DNA of 41,168 nucleotides, from positions 1 through 41,168 of the forward strand of contig JBHJOB010000084.1 in assembly GCA_050330195.1 (NCBI GenBank). Reading direction: 5' to 3'. The notes below the pieces were generated by a model, which worked only from the letters and a program-made list of their open reading frames with translations, did not search any database and was not told the origin of the DNA. Below are positions 1 to 7,517 of this stretch, one piece after another (positions within the stretch are counted from its first letter, which is position 1; each line of letters begins with the position of its first letter). The DNA comes from JAHQVI01 sp050330195. Its GTDB lineage: Bacteria; Pseudomonadota; Alphaproteobacteria; Rhizobiales; Rhodomicrobiaceae. Both the position numbers and the translations under genes were made by a program.

Positions 1-66
1 CACCGTGAACTACAAGCCGCAGCCATGCTGATGTGGCACGATATTGCTCGCCTGCAGGCCGCGTGA
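1..66 (+). CDS. C-terminal end of an unidentified protein (partial)
   Basis: An open frame enters from the window edge and ends at TGA 64-66, giving 21 residues that finish in ...HDIARLQAA. I do not recognise the family. It is in the same frame as the broken HAD gene that follows 30 nt later. That frame sharing could mean both are pieces of one rearranged region, or it may be chance. The tail is too short to give a function. Confidence 0.4.
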   Translation, partial: HRELQAAAMLMWHDIARLQAA

Positions 67-96
67 GAAAGAGACATCGGCCAGAAATTTGACCGG

Positions 97-483
97 TTGC
101 TCTTAAGTTTACGATGCCCCCTGCCCTGCTGCGTCGCCTCGTCCAGCCAGGTCGAGCGGGTGCGTCTGTCGCTGCAGGTCACCGGCCTTACGCCCTTCTT
201 CGGCGATCATGCGTTCAGCGCCTCAATGGTCGAAAACGGCAAGCCTGCGCCGGATCTGTTTCTTTTGGCTGCGCGGAAGATGCGCGTCGAGCCGGGCCGG
301 TGTATCGTTATCGAGGACAGCCCGGCGGGGGTCGAAGCGGCGCAGCGGGCGGGAATGCGCGTCTTTGCTTTTCTGGGAGGAAGCCACGCCCAGTCGCCCG
401 CGCATCGCCGGGCGCTGGAGAGCCTCGATCCGACACTCATATTCGACGATATGGCGGATCTGCCGGGGCTCATTGAAGCGTGA
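97..483 (+). pseudogene. HAD-superfamily phosphatase, N-terminally truncated
   Basis: The frame encodes the C-terminal half of a beta-phosphoglucomutase-like HAD hydrolase. Visible are the CVASSS strand (motif II serine), the GKPAPDLFL motif III lysine region and VIEDSPAGVEAA (motif IV acidic residues). The N-terminal part that should carry the nucleophile DxD and the cap domain is absent. An in-frame stop at 64-66 closes the frame upstream, so no start in the window can restore it. The usual family length is about 220 residues against at most 128 here, with only a TTG at 97 as a possible start. Without the nucleophilic aspartate the product cannot be an active HAD phosphatase. The gene ends 20 nt before the FGGY kinase, so the pair probably once formed a sugar-phosphate operon. 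Homology reaches to about position 115, where the deletion junction probably lies. Confidence 0.75.
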
Positions 484-503
484 TCAGGGAGAAGGGGTTC
501 ATC

Positions 504-2108
504 ATGCGTGACCTCGTCATTGGCGTCGATGTTGGGACGGGGAGCGCCCGCGCAGGCGTGCTGGACCGTGCCGGGCAGCTTCTGGGGCGTGCGGAACATC
601 CGATCGACATGCACCAGCCGGAAGCCAATCACGCCGAACATGATTCCGAGCAGATCTGGTCGGCGGTGTGCATCGCGGTGCGGAACGCGCTGGAAGCCGC
701 CGGAGCGGATGGCAGCCGGGTCGCGGGGCTCAGTTTCGACGCGACCTGTTCGCTTGTGGTCCGCGACCGCGATGGCGGGCAACTCAGCCTGTCCCGTTCG
801 GGGGAAAACCGCTGGGACACGATTGTCTGGCTCGATCACCGCGCGCTTGCCGAAGCGGAGGAATGCACGGCGACCGGCCACGGCGTGCTGGATTTCATCG
901 GCGGCGTCATGTCGCCGGAAATGCAGACGCCGAAGCTGATGTGGCTCCGCCGCAACCTGCCGCGATGCTGGGAGCGCGCCGGATATTTTTTCGACCTCGC
1001 CGATTTCCTGACCTGGAAGGCATCCGGCTCTCTCGCCCGTTCGCAATGCACGCTGACATGCAAATGGACCTATCTCAGCCACAGGGAACCCGGCTGGCAG
1101 CGCGATTTCTTCGAACGCGTCGGGATCGCGGACATGACCGCGAAAGGCAATCTGCCGGATCACGCCAGCCCCATCGGCACGGATCTCGGGCCACTGACGC
1201 CGACTGCCGCCGATCAGCTCGGCCTGACGACGGACACGCGCGTCGGCACCGGGCTGATTGACGCCCACGCCGGGGCGCTCGGCGTGCTCGGAGCCTATGC
1301 CGGCGACGTCGACACGCTGGACCGCCATCTTGCGCTGATCGCCGGAACGTCGAGCTGCGTCATGGCGCTCTCCGCCGAAGCGCGGCCGACGCCGGGCGTC
1401 TGGGGGCCTTATTACGGCGCGGTCCTGCCGGATTGCTGGCTCAATGAAGGCGGCCAGTCCGCAACCGGAGCGCTGCTGGATCACATCATCCGCTGGCATG
1501 GCGCGGGCGGCGAGCCGGATGCGAAAATGCACGCCCGCATTGCCGAGCGCATCCTCGACATGCGGCGCACTGAAGGGCTCGACCTCGCAGGCCGGCTGCA
1601 TGTCCTGCCCGACTTTCACGGCAATCGCTCACCGCTGGCCGATCCGAACGCCGTCGGCGTCATCAGCGGCCTGACACTGGACGTGTCTTTCGACAGTCTC
1701 TGCCGTCTCTACTGGCGCACGGCCGTCGGAATTGCGCTTGGCGTCCGCCATATCCTCAAGACACTGAACGAGCGCGGCTATGGCATCGACACGCTGCATG
1801 TTACCGGCGGTCATGTGAAGAACCCGCTGCTGATGGAACTTTACGCGGACGCCGCGGGGTGCACCGTTATCGAGCCGTCCACGGATGATGCCGTATTACT
1901 CGGGACCGGCATGGTCGCCGCGACTGCCGCCGGCTTCTATGCCGATCTGAGCGGTGCGGCGATGGCGATGGGACATGATGGCCGTTCGCGCCTGCCCAAT
2001 CCCGCAGCGCGCGCCCGCTTCGATGCCGACTACCGCGTCTTTCTGAAAATGCACGAGCAACGGCGTGAACTTGACCGGATCGGCGATGCAGACGGTTCGC
2101 ATCCTTGA
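504..2108 (+). CDS. FGGY-family pentulose kinase (ribulokinase-like)
   Basis: The 534-residue protein is a cytoplasmic ATP-dependent sugar kinase of the FGGY family, probably acting on a pentulose such as D-ribulose. The N-terminal actin-like phosphate loop reads GVDVGTGSARAGV near residues 7-19. LIDAHAGALG carries the predicted catalytic base Asp253. IAGTSSCVMAL and GGQSATGALLDHI follow, and VTGGHVKNPLL near the C terminus is the second nucleotide-binding signature. The length matches the FGGY pentulose kinase subfamily. ATG 504 is preferred over GTG 480 because of the purine-rich AGAAGGGG upstream and because residue 1 then sits just before the phosphate loop. It lies 20 nt downstream of the broken HAD gene. 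The substrate is not certain from sequence alone; xylulose or another ketose is possible. Confidence 0.9.
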   Translation: MRDLVIGVDVGTGSARAGVLDRAGQLLGRAEHPIDMHQPEANHAEHDSEQIWSAVCIAVRNALEAAGADGSRVAGLSFDATCSLVVRDRDGGQLSLSRSGENRWDTIVWLDHRALAEAEECTATGHGVLDFIGGVMSPEMQTPKLMWLRRNLPRCWERAGYFFDLADFLTWKASGSLARSQCTLTCKWTYLSHREPGWQRDFFERVGIADMTAKGNLPDHASPIGTDLGPLTPTAADQLGLTTDTRVGTGLIDAHAGALGVLGAYAGDVDTLDRHLALIAGTSSCVMALSAEARPTPGVWGPYYGAVLPDCWLNEGGQSATGALLDHIIRWHGAGGEPDAKMHARIAERILDMRRTEGLDLAGRLHVLPDFHGNRSPLADPNAVGVISGLTLDVSFDSLCRLYWRTAVGIALGVRHILKTLNERGYGIDTLHVTGGHVKNPLLMELYADAAGCTVIEPSTDDAVLLGTGMVAATAAGFYADLSGAAMAMGHDGRSRLPNPAARARFDADYRVFLKMHEQRRELDRIGDADGSHP

Positions 2109-2170
2109 AAGGACCGGTCGCAATGTCGGCCAGTATCGACGGCCGGCATGCCGCGAATGCGCCGGTCAGA

Positions 2171-2338
2171 TCAGGACTTGTCGAACGGACGCGTGTGGAT
2201 GAACAGGTCGTAGAACGCCATCAATGCGGTTACCCCGAGGACGACTGCGAGATCGATGCGGGGCACCTTGTAGACGAGAACTCCGAGAAAGCCCAGAAGC
2301 GTCAGAAAAGCGGCAATCGTCAGCAAACGTTCAAACAT
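2171..2338 (-). CDS. 55-residue two-helix membrane protein in the TRAP-amidase operon
   Basis: The frame runs from ATG 2338 to TGA 2171 and encodes 55 residues. There are two hydrophobic stretches: LLTIAAFLTLLGFLGVLVY (residues 5-23) and IDLAVVLGVTALMAFYDLFI (28-47). They are separated by a short KVPR turn, and the tail HTRPFDKS is polar. It starts 2 nt after the amidase stop codon, so it should be co-translated as the last gene of the dctP-dctQ-dctM-amidase operon. I do not recognise the family. It could be an accessory subunit of the TRAP permease or a membrane anchor for the amidase, but both are guesses. The tight spacing, the coherent helix-turn-helix hydrophobicity and the position support a real gene. 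Confidence 0.7.
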   Translation of the reverse strand: MFERLLTIAAFLTLLGFLGVLVYKVPRIDLAVVLGVTALMAFYDLFIHTRPFDKS

Positions 2339-2340
2339 GG

Positions 2341-3696
2341 TCAGTTTTCCTTATTGCCGGCTTCGAGTTTTTCCAACAGCCAGCGCGCCGTGCGCAGCAA
2401 TCTTGCATCCCCCCCGCGCGGACCGACAAGCTGAATGCCCATCGGCAGCCCGTTCCCGGCTTCGAACACCGGCAATGTGATTACTGGCGTGCCGCACAGC
2501 GTCCAGATGGCGTTGAACAAGGGCGACCCCGTACTGTCCAGCCCCCTGGGCGCGGGGCCGGGGGCGGCAGGCGTCAAGATGGCGTCGCAACGCTGGAAAA
2601 TCTCGTCAAGTCCCGAATAGAGATAATCGGGCCAGTCGAGCGCGGCGATGTAATCATGGGCAAGAATCTCGCGACCCTTTGCCATCGCCGCCGTGATTTC
2701 AGGCGAAAGCCTGTCCGCGCCGTCGCGGCTATAGCGGTGCAGGCACTTGGCCATTTCGGAAAAATTGATGCGCTCACGGATCGTTGCGGCCTCCGCGAAA
2801 GGCGTCGGAAGTTCGGCTTCGAAACATCCCTCGCCCAGCGTCGCGGCCAGCTCTTCCACCGCCAGGCGGCACTCCTCATCCGCTTTGCCCCAGTAGGGCG
2901 TGCGGACAAAGGCAAATTGGGGCGTCACCGGAACACGGGCGCGGGCCGTTTCCAGAAGCTGCGGCGCGGGCGCCGGAGCGGTTGTCTTGTCCGCCGCGTC
3001 GTAGCCGAATAGCGCCTCGGCAAGCATGGCCGCGTCTTCCACGGAGCGGGCGAAGACGCCGACGCGGTCAAGCGTCGTCGACTGCGCAAGGATGCCGGTT
3101 CGCGGAATTGTGCCCTGGCTGGGCAGGAAGCCTGTGATGCCACAGAAGGCGGCAGGCCGAATGACGGAGCCGGCAGTCTGTGTGCCGACTGCAAGGGGAA
3201 CCATGCCGGCCGCAACCGCCGCTGCCGAGCCGGATGATGAGCCGCCGGGCGTGTGGTCGGGATTGACCGGATTGCGGGTCTTGCCCGGATGCATGAAGGC
3301 CAGCTCGGTCGAAACCGTCTTGCCGATGATGATGGCCCCGGCAGCCTTCAGCTTTGCCACGATGGCCGCATCGGCCGAGGGAACACGCCCGGCGTCGATC
3401 ACCGTGCCGTTGAGCGTCGGGATGCCCTTGGTGTCGATGATATCCTTCAGCGCGACGGGCAGCCCATGCAACGGGCCCAGAGCGCGTCCCGTTCCACGGT
3501 AATTGTCGACCGCTTCGGCCTGGCGCATCGCGAATTCCGGGTCGAGCCATTCGAAGGCCTGTATCTGGCCGTCGAGCGCCGCGATCCGGTCCAGACACGC
3601 CTTCGTCAGTTCGCTGGCCCGCAGGGCTCCGCTGGCCAGACGATCGCGCAAATTCACCGCGCTTGGCGCTGCTGTCGTGACGTCAGCGCCGCCCAT
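2341..3696 (-). CDS. Amidase signature (AS) family hydrolase
   Basis: The 451-residue protein belongs to the amidase signature family, which hydrolyses carboxylic amides with a Ser-cisSer-Lys triad. Visible elements are Lys84 in ALKDIIDT, the glycine/serine-rich PGGSSSGSAAA with the predicted cis-Ser153, and the nucleophile Ser177 in TQTAGSVIRPAAFCG. No signal peptide is seen, so it should be cytoplasmic. It starts inside the dctM 3' end (14 nt overlap) with GGAG seven bases before ATG 3696. This placement implies that the substrate imported by the TRAP system is an amide, or is released as one, and is hydrolysed on entry. The exact substrate is unknown. The absence of GatB or GatC genes nearby argues against a GatA role. 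Confidence 0.9.
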   Translation of the reverse strand: MGGADVTTAAPSAVNLRDRLASGALRASELTKACLDRIAALDGQIQAFEWLDPEFAMRQAEAVDNYRGTGRALGPLHGLPVALKDIIDTKGIPTLNGTVIDAGRVPSADAAIVAKLKAAGAIIIGKTVSTELAFMHPGKTRNPVNPDHTPGGSSSGSAAAVAAGMVPLAVGTQTAGSVIRPAAFCGITGFLPSQGTIPRTGILAQSTTLDRVGVFARSVEDAAMLAEALFGYDAADKTTAPAPAPQLLETARARVPVTPQFAFVRTPYWGKADEECRLAVEELAATLGEGCFEAELPTPFAEAATIRERINFSEMAKCLHRYSRDGADRLSPEITAAMAKGREILAHDYIAALDWPDYLYSGLDEIFQRCDAILTPAAPGPAPRGLDSTGSPLFNAIWTLCGTPVITLPVFEAGNGLPMGIQLVGPRGGDARLLRTARWLLEKLEAGNKEN

Positions 3697-5104
3697 AGAG
3701 CTGCTCCGGCAAATAGTGGACGATCTGCGGGTAGATATACATTAGCGCCATGCAGATGAAGACCATGAACAGGAACGGCATGACGCCGGCGAAGATCTGC
3801 GTCAGACGCACCTCGGGCGGCGCTATCCCCTTCAGGTAATAGGCCGACATCGCCATGGGCGGCGTCAGGAACGAGGTTTGCAGATTCAGCGCGACAAGGA
3901 TGCCGAAGAACAGCGGATCAATGCCGAAAAGCGGCAGCAGAGGCAGGAATATCGGCACGAAGATGATGATGATCTCCGACCATTCAAGCGGCCAGCCGAG
4001 CAGGAAGATGATCAACTGCGCGAGCAGCAGGAATTGCAGAGGCGTCAGGTTGAGCCCGGTCACGAATTCCGCAATGAGCTGCTCTCCGCCAAGATAGGAA
4101 AAAACGGAAGAAAAGACATAAGAGCCGACGAACAGCCAGCAGACCATCGCGGTCGTGCGTACTGTCAGATAGACGCTTTCGCGCATGCGTTGCCAGGTCA
4201 TGGCGCCATAGGAGATCGCCAGAACGATGCCGCCTAGCGCCCCCATGGAGGCCGCTTCCGTCGGCGTTGCCAGTCCGAAAAGGATGGACCCCAGCACTGC
4301 GGCGATCAGGAACGCCAGCGGGAAGAATGACGTCATGATCATTAAGATCAGCCTGGCCGCGGGCACGTCCGGCACTTCGTCGTCCGTCGGTCGAGGCGCA
4401 ACGCTGGGCTGCAGGATGGACCGCCCGACCACATAGATCAGATAGAGCCCGACCAGCGTGAAGCCCGGCAGAAGAGCGCCTGCATAGAGCTGAACGATCG
4501 ACACGCCGGACGCTGCGGCATAGACGATCAGCATGATGGATGGCGGGATCAGGATGCCCAGCGTGCCGCCTGCGCAGATGATTCCCGAGGCAAAGGCCGG
4601 TTCATAGCGCGCCTTCAGCATGGCGGGCAGGGCCAGAAGCCCCATCAGGGTGACCACCGCGCCGACGATGCCGGTCGCCGTCGCGAACAGGGCGCAGGTA
4701 ATCAGCGCCGCGACGCCCATAGAGCCGGGAAGGCGTTTCGAGGCGATATTGAGCGTCGTGAACAGCCTGGCCACAATGTTGGCGCGCTCAACGATATAGC
4801 CCATGAACAAAAACAGGGGGACGGCTGTCAGCACTTCGTTGGACATGACCGTATAGGTCTGGTTCACGAACAGGTCGAAGATGCGGTTGTTCAGCAAGCC
4901 CTCGAACCAGAGGGTCGCGCTGTCCCACCAGCCCGCCGTCTCATCCAGCCGGTTATAGCTGCGCCACATGCGTGACGGGTCGAAATAGGCGTAATAGCCA
5001 AAGCCGATCCCCATCGCCATCAGCGTGAAGGCAATCGGGAAGCCCAGAAACACGACGAAAATGAACAGGCCCAGCATGAACAGAGCGATTTGAGGATCCG
5101 TCAT
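3683..5104 (-). CDS. dctM: TRAP transporter large permease subunit DctM
   Basis: The 473-residue protein is the large integral-membrane subunit of a TRAP (tripartite ATP-independent periplasmic) transporter. It uses an ion gradient to bring ligand from the binding protein across the inner membrane. The chain is almost entirely hydrophobic, with about twelve predicted helices. It contains GGTLGILIPPSIMLIVYA and LGSILFGLATPTEAASMGALG, both typical of DctM. A long loop around residues 45-85 carries many tryptophans and tyrosines. The start is ATG 5104, which overlaps the dctQ stop codon as ATGA. The frame remains open much further upstream to 5740, but that stretch is dctQ read in another frame. 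The large size places it in the group of mannitol/alpha-keto-acid type TRAP permeases. Confidence 0.93.
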   Translation of the reverse strand: MTDPQIALFMLGLFIFVVFLGFPIAFTLMAMGIGFGYYAYFDPSRMWRSYNRLDETAGWWDSATLWFEGLLNNRIFDLFVNQTYTVMSNEVLTAVPLFLFMGYIVERANIVARLFTTLNIASKRLPGSMGVAALITCALFATATGIVGAVVTLMGLLALPAMLKARYEPAFASGIICAGGTLGILIPPSIMLIVYAAASGVSIVQLYAGALLPGFTLVGLYLIYVVGRSILQPSVAPRPTDDEVPDVPAARLILMIMTSFFPLAFLIAAVLGSILFGLATPTEAASMGALGGIVLAISYGAMTWQRMRESVYLTVRTTAMVCWLFVGSYVFSSVFSYLGGEQLIAEFVTGLNLTPLQFLLLAQLIIFLLGWPLEWSEIIIIFVPIFLPLLPLFGIDPLFFGILVALNLQTSFLTPPMAMSAYYLKGIAPPEVRLTQIFAGVMPFLFMVFICMALMYIYPQIVHYLPEQLYGRR

Positions 5105-5685
5105 GGGTGCCTGCCCGCCTCGGCCTCGTCGGCTTTTCTCATCAGGAGATCCTCGGTTTCCTTGACATCGTCGTCCGGCGGAATCCAGTCCCCCGTCCGC
5201 ATGCAGTGAATGCAGCGGCAAACCTGGGCGATGCCCTGAATGAACAGCAAGATTCCAGCGACCATGATGACTGTCTTGAACTGGTAGATCGGGATGCCCG
5301 CCGGACTGTTGATACTGACCTCGCCATATCCCCAGGAGCGCGAGGCATATTTCCAGCCCGAAAAGATCAGCGCCGTGACGCCGGGGAAGAAAAAGAAGAT
5401 GTACAGGACGAGGTCGACCTTCGCCTGCGTTTGCGGCCGCCAAAGGCGGTATATGAAGTCGCCGCGAACGTGACCGCCGCGCGAAAGCGTGTATGCGCCG
5501 CCCATCATAAACAGCGATCCGTACATGATGAAGGACACGTCCAGCGCCCAGGGGGTGGGGCTGTTCAGCACATAGCGCACGAAAACCTCGTAGCCGGTGC
5601 CGAAAGCCATGGCGATAATCAGCCAGGCGAACGCCTTGCCGAAACCAGCCGATACCGCATCGGCGAAACGGATATACTGGATCAT
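5101..5685 (-). CDS. dctQ: TRAP transporter small permease subunit DctQ
   Basis: The 194-residue protein is the small membrane subunit of the TRAP transporter, with four predicted helices. Typical features are FIMYGSLFMMGGAYTLSRGGHVRGDFIYR, the conserved charged loop that follows helix 2, and a W-rich region near helix 3. It forms the membrane complex with DctM and receives ligand from DctP. Its stop codon overlaps the dctM start (ATGA), which indicates translational coupling. A 79-nt gap containing a strong hairpin separates it from dctP upstream. The C-terminal extension after helix 4 is charged and probably cytoplasmic. Confidence 0.9.
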   Translation of the reverse strand: MIQYIRFADAVSAGFGKAFAWLIIAMAFGTGYEVFVRYVLNSPTPWALDVSFIMYGSLFMMGGAYTLSRGGHVRGDFIYRLWRPQTQAKVDLVLYIFFFFPGVTALIFSGWKYASRSWGYGEVSINSPAGIPIYQFKTVIMVAGILLFIQGIAQVCRCIHCMRTGDWIPPDDDVKETEDLLMRKADEAEAGRHP

Positions 5686-5710
5686 GGGTGGATACTTTGC
5701 AGTCCAGCGT

Positions 5711-5738
5711 GGCCCGGCGGTGGGAATTCCGCCGGGCC
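5711..5738 (-). promoter_or_regulatory. Strong stem-loop between dctP and dctQ
   Basis: A perfect 10-bp G+C stem (GGCCCGGCGG paired with CCGCCGGGCC) closes an 8-nt loop in the dctP-dctQ gap. No uridine run follows on the minus strand, so it is not a standard intrinsic terminator. Hairpins at this position in transporter operons commonly protect the upstream binding-protein mRNA from 3' exonucleases and so raise its level above the permeases. That role is inferred here. Confidence 0.65.
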
Positions 5739-5764
5739 ATACCGCGATTAAGCCAGAGTCGATG

Positions 5765-6904
5765 CTAGAGTTTCAGCTTGCCAGGGAAGTAATGCTCGTA
5801 GGCAAGCCCAAGGTCGGGCGCGTTCATCAACTCGTAATAGGCAACGCGATCGGTCCAGGCGCGCTGGCTGTCCATGACCTTCTTCGAGAACGGATCGGCT
5901 TCCAGTTCCTTGATCAACTCGTCCCACGCCGTAAGCTGCGCCGAAAGGATGTCCTGGGACGTCCGGTGGATCGTGACGCCATGCTCTTCCTGAAGCTTGA
6001 CGAGATCGTTGGAATATTCCTTCAGCGCCAAAGCGGTGTTGGAGGTCGAGACCGCTTCCACCGCATATTTCAGGATTGCCTGAAGGTCTTCCGGCAGATC
6101 ATCCATGAAGCCCCTGTTGAACAGGAACTCGAACGATTCCGACGCCTGGTGATAGGATGACAGGTAATAGTTTTTGGCCACATCCTGTGCGCCGAAGCGG
6201 CTGTCAGACGACGGGTTGTTGAACTCGAACGCGTCGATCACGCCGCGCTCCATGGCGGGCACGATTTCGCCGCCCGGAAGCTGGGCGACAGACATTCCCA
6301 TCTTCTGCAGGAGATCTGCGGCAAGGCCGACGGTACGATATTTGAAGCCGTTCAGTTCGGCCGCTGTATTCACTTCGTTCTTGAACCAACCAAAAGGCTG
6401 CGCAGGCATCGGGAAGCCCATATAGCCATAGACGTCAAGGCCCAGAATGTCCTGCGTCAACTCGCGGTAAAGCTCCGCGCCGCCGCCCTGGTAGAACCAA
6501 GCAAGCATCGTTGTAGCCGAGCCGCCAAAGACCGGGCCGGTTCCGAAGAAGGACGCAGCCTTGGATTTGCCATACCAGTAAACCGGCACGGTGTGAGCCG
6601 CATCGAGCACGCCGTCATTGACAGCGTCCATGACCTGAAATGCACCGACAACAGCGCCGGCGGGGAGCACATCGACCTTCAGGCGGCCGCCGGACATGGC
6701 TTCGACACGCTCGACATATTCCCTGACAAAATCCATCCAGATGTCCGATGCAGGCCATGAGGTCTGCATTTTCACGGTAACAGGCGACTGCGCCAGAACG
6801 GCAGGCGCCGCGAGCGTTCCTGCTGCAGCAGCCGCGCCACCGGCCATCGCGCTTTTTTTCAGAAACGAGCGTCTTGAGACGCTTTTTTGGCTTTCACTTT
6901 TCAT
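5765..6904 (-). CDS. dctP: TRAP transporter substrate-binding protein DctP (Tat-exported)
   Basis: The 379-residue protein is the periplasmic solute receptor of the TRAP system. The N terminus has a twin-arginine signal, SRRSFLKK at residues 10-17, then an alanine-rich hydrophobic stretch ending APAVLA. The mature part shows PVYWYGKSKAASFF and LPGGEIVPAMERGVIDAFEF, which from memory resemble the TakP-type alpha-keto-acid/monocarboxylate binding proteins. The conserved tryptophan I expect after VIDA is phenylalanine here, followed by NNPSSDSRFG, so the ligand may differ. ATG 6904 is chosen because GGGAGGA lies five bases upstream. It heads the operon with dctQ, dctM, the amidase and a small membrane protein. 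The ligand is probably a carboxylate or an amide of one. Confidence 0.92.
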   Translation of the reverse strand: MKSESQKSVSRRSFLKKSAMAGGAAAAAGTLAAPAVLAQSPVTVKMQTSWPASDIWMDFVREYVERVEAMSGGRLKVDVLPAGAVVGAFQVMDAVNDGVLDAAHTVPVYWYGKSKAASFFGTGPVFGGSATTMLAWFYQGGGAELYRELTQDILGLDVYGYMGFPMPAQPFGWFKNEVNTAAELNGFKYRTVGLAADLLQKMGMSVAQLPGGEIVPAMERGVIDAFEFNNPSSDSRFGAQDVAKNYYLSSYHQASESFEFLFNRGFMDDLPEDLQAILKYAVEAVSTSNTALALKEYSNDLVKLQEEHGVTIHRTSQDILSAQLTAWDELIKELEADPFSKKVMDSQRAWTDRVAYYELMNAPDLGLAYEHYFPGKLKL

Positions 6905-6953
6905 TATAATCCTCCCAGATGATTTGTGCTGCTTGGGGCAGCCCAACGCGCTG

Positions 6954-6982
6954 AGTATTCAGGAACATCTCCCGAATGGCAA
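6954..6982 (-). promoter_or_regulatory. Candidate sigma-70 promoter of the dctP operon
   Basis: On the minus strand TTGCCA (6982-6977) and AATACT (6959-6954) are separated by 17 bases. They match the -35 and -10 consensus at five and four of six positions. Transcription would begin near 6947, about 43 nt before the dctP start codon. This is a pattern match only. Confidence 0.45.
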
Positions 6983-7007
6983 TAGCACGGGGCTGCGTCT
7001 CGTTGGC

Positions 7008-7021
7008 ATCGTTGCAACAAT
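7008..7021. promoter_or_regulatory. Near-perfect palindrome upstream of dctP, possible operator
   Basis: ATCGTTGCAACAAT is symmetric except for one base pair, with the core GTTGCAAC. Its centre lies about 67 bp before the predicted dctP transcription start, a usual position for an activator site. No regulator gene is adjacent, so the bound protein is unknown. Confidence 0.35.
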
Positions 7022-7517
7022 CGCCTCTCAATCACAGAAAATTCAACGGTCGGACGCGTTTTCGTCCTATTGCGAGCCGAAAGTCGGGCCGCTGTCTCGT
7101 CACGAAGGTCACGCCACCCTTTCCGTGGCCATCGCCCCGGTTTCAGGGGCTCAGTGCGGCACGACGGCGCGTATTATGCAAAGCCATCAGCCGCACTTTC
7201 CGCACGCCGACCATATGGCAGCGCCGACATGACGACTATTCTGCTCCGATCACCCACATGAATTTAGGAGACGTCAATCCTCCAATGCCAATCCTTCTCG
7301 GATTCTGCCTGAGATCTCGCAATAAACCCCAAATGTGCGGCAAATATATTTAGCGATCCCGTGCAAATCGCAATCCGCCACAGCCTTGCAGGCTTCCGAG
7401 CACTGGGGGCAGGGACGGCTCCGGTACAATTGGCTCCGGTATCAAGGCGAACGCTTTTTCAGCCCCCCGAGTGACGGCACCCGGCAACGGCCAGCGCGAC
7501 GCGCCTGGTCGGCAGCC

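Larger units (their letters stand above)
6905..7517. other. 613-bp gene-free stretch between dctP and chaN
   Basis: Both flanking genes read on the minus strand. The part nearest dctP holds its leader, the candidate promoter and the palindrome. In the remainder (about 7025-7517) I see no convincing gene, tRNA or hairpin terminator. The short plus-strand frames there lack ribosome binding sites and family resemblance. It may contain remnants of a lost regulator, but nothing visible supports that. Confidence 0.5.

Noticed and set aside
207..1619. Long minus-strand open frame opposite the FGGY kinase
   Set aside because: Arginine/alanine-rich, no recognisable motif, and exactly antisense to a gene with clear family motifs. 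It is a high-GC shadow.
5105..5740. N-terminal extension of DctM
   Set aside because: The frame is open by chance over dctQ. The DctM start at 5104 overlaps the dctQ stop as ATGA and fits the family.
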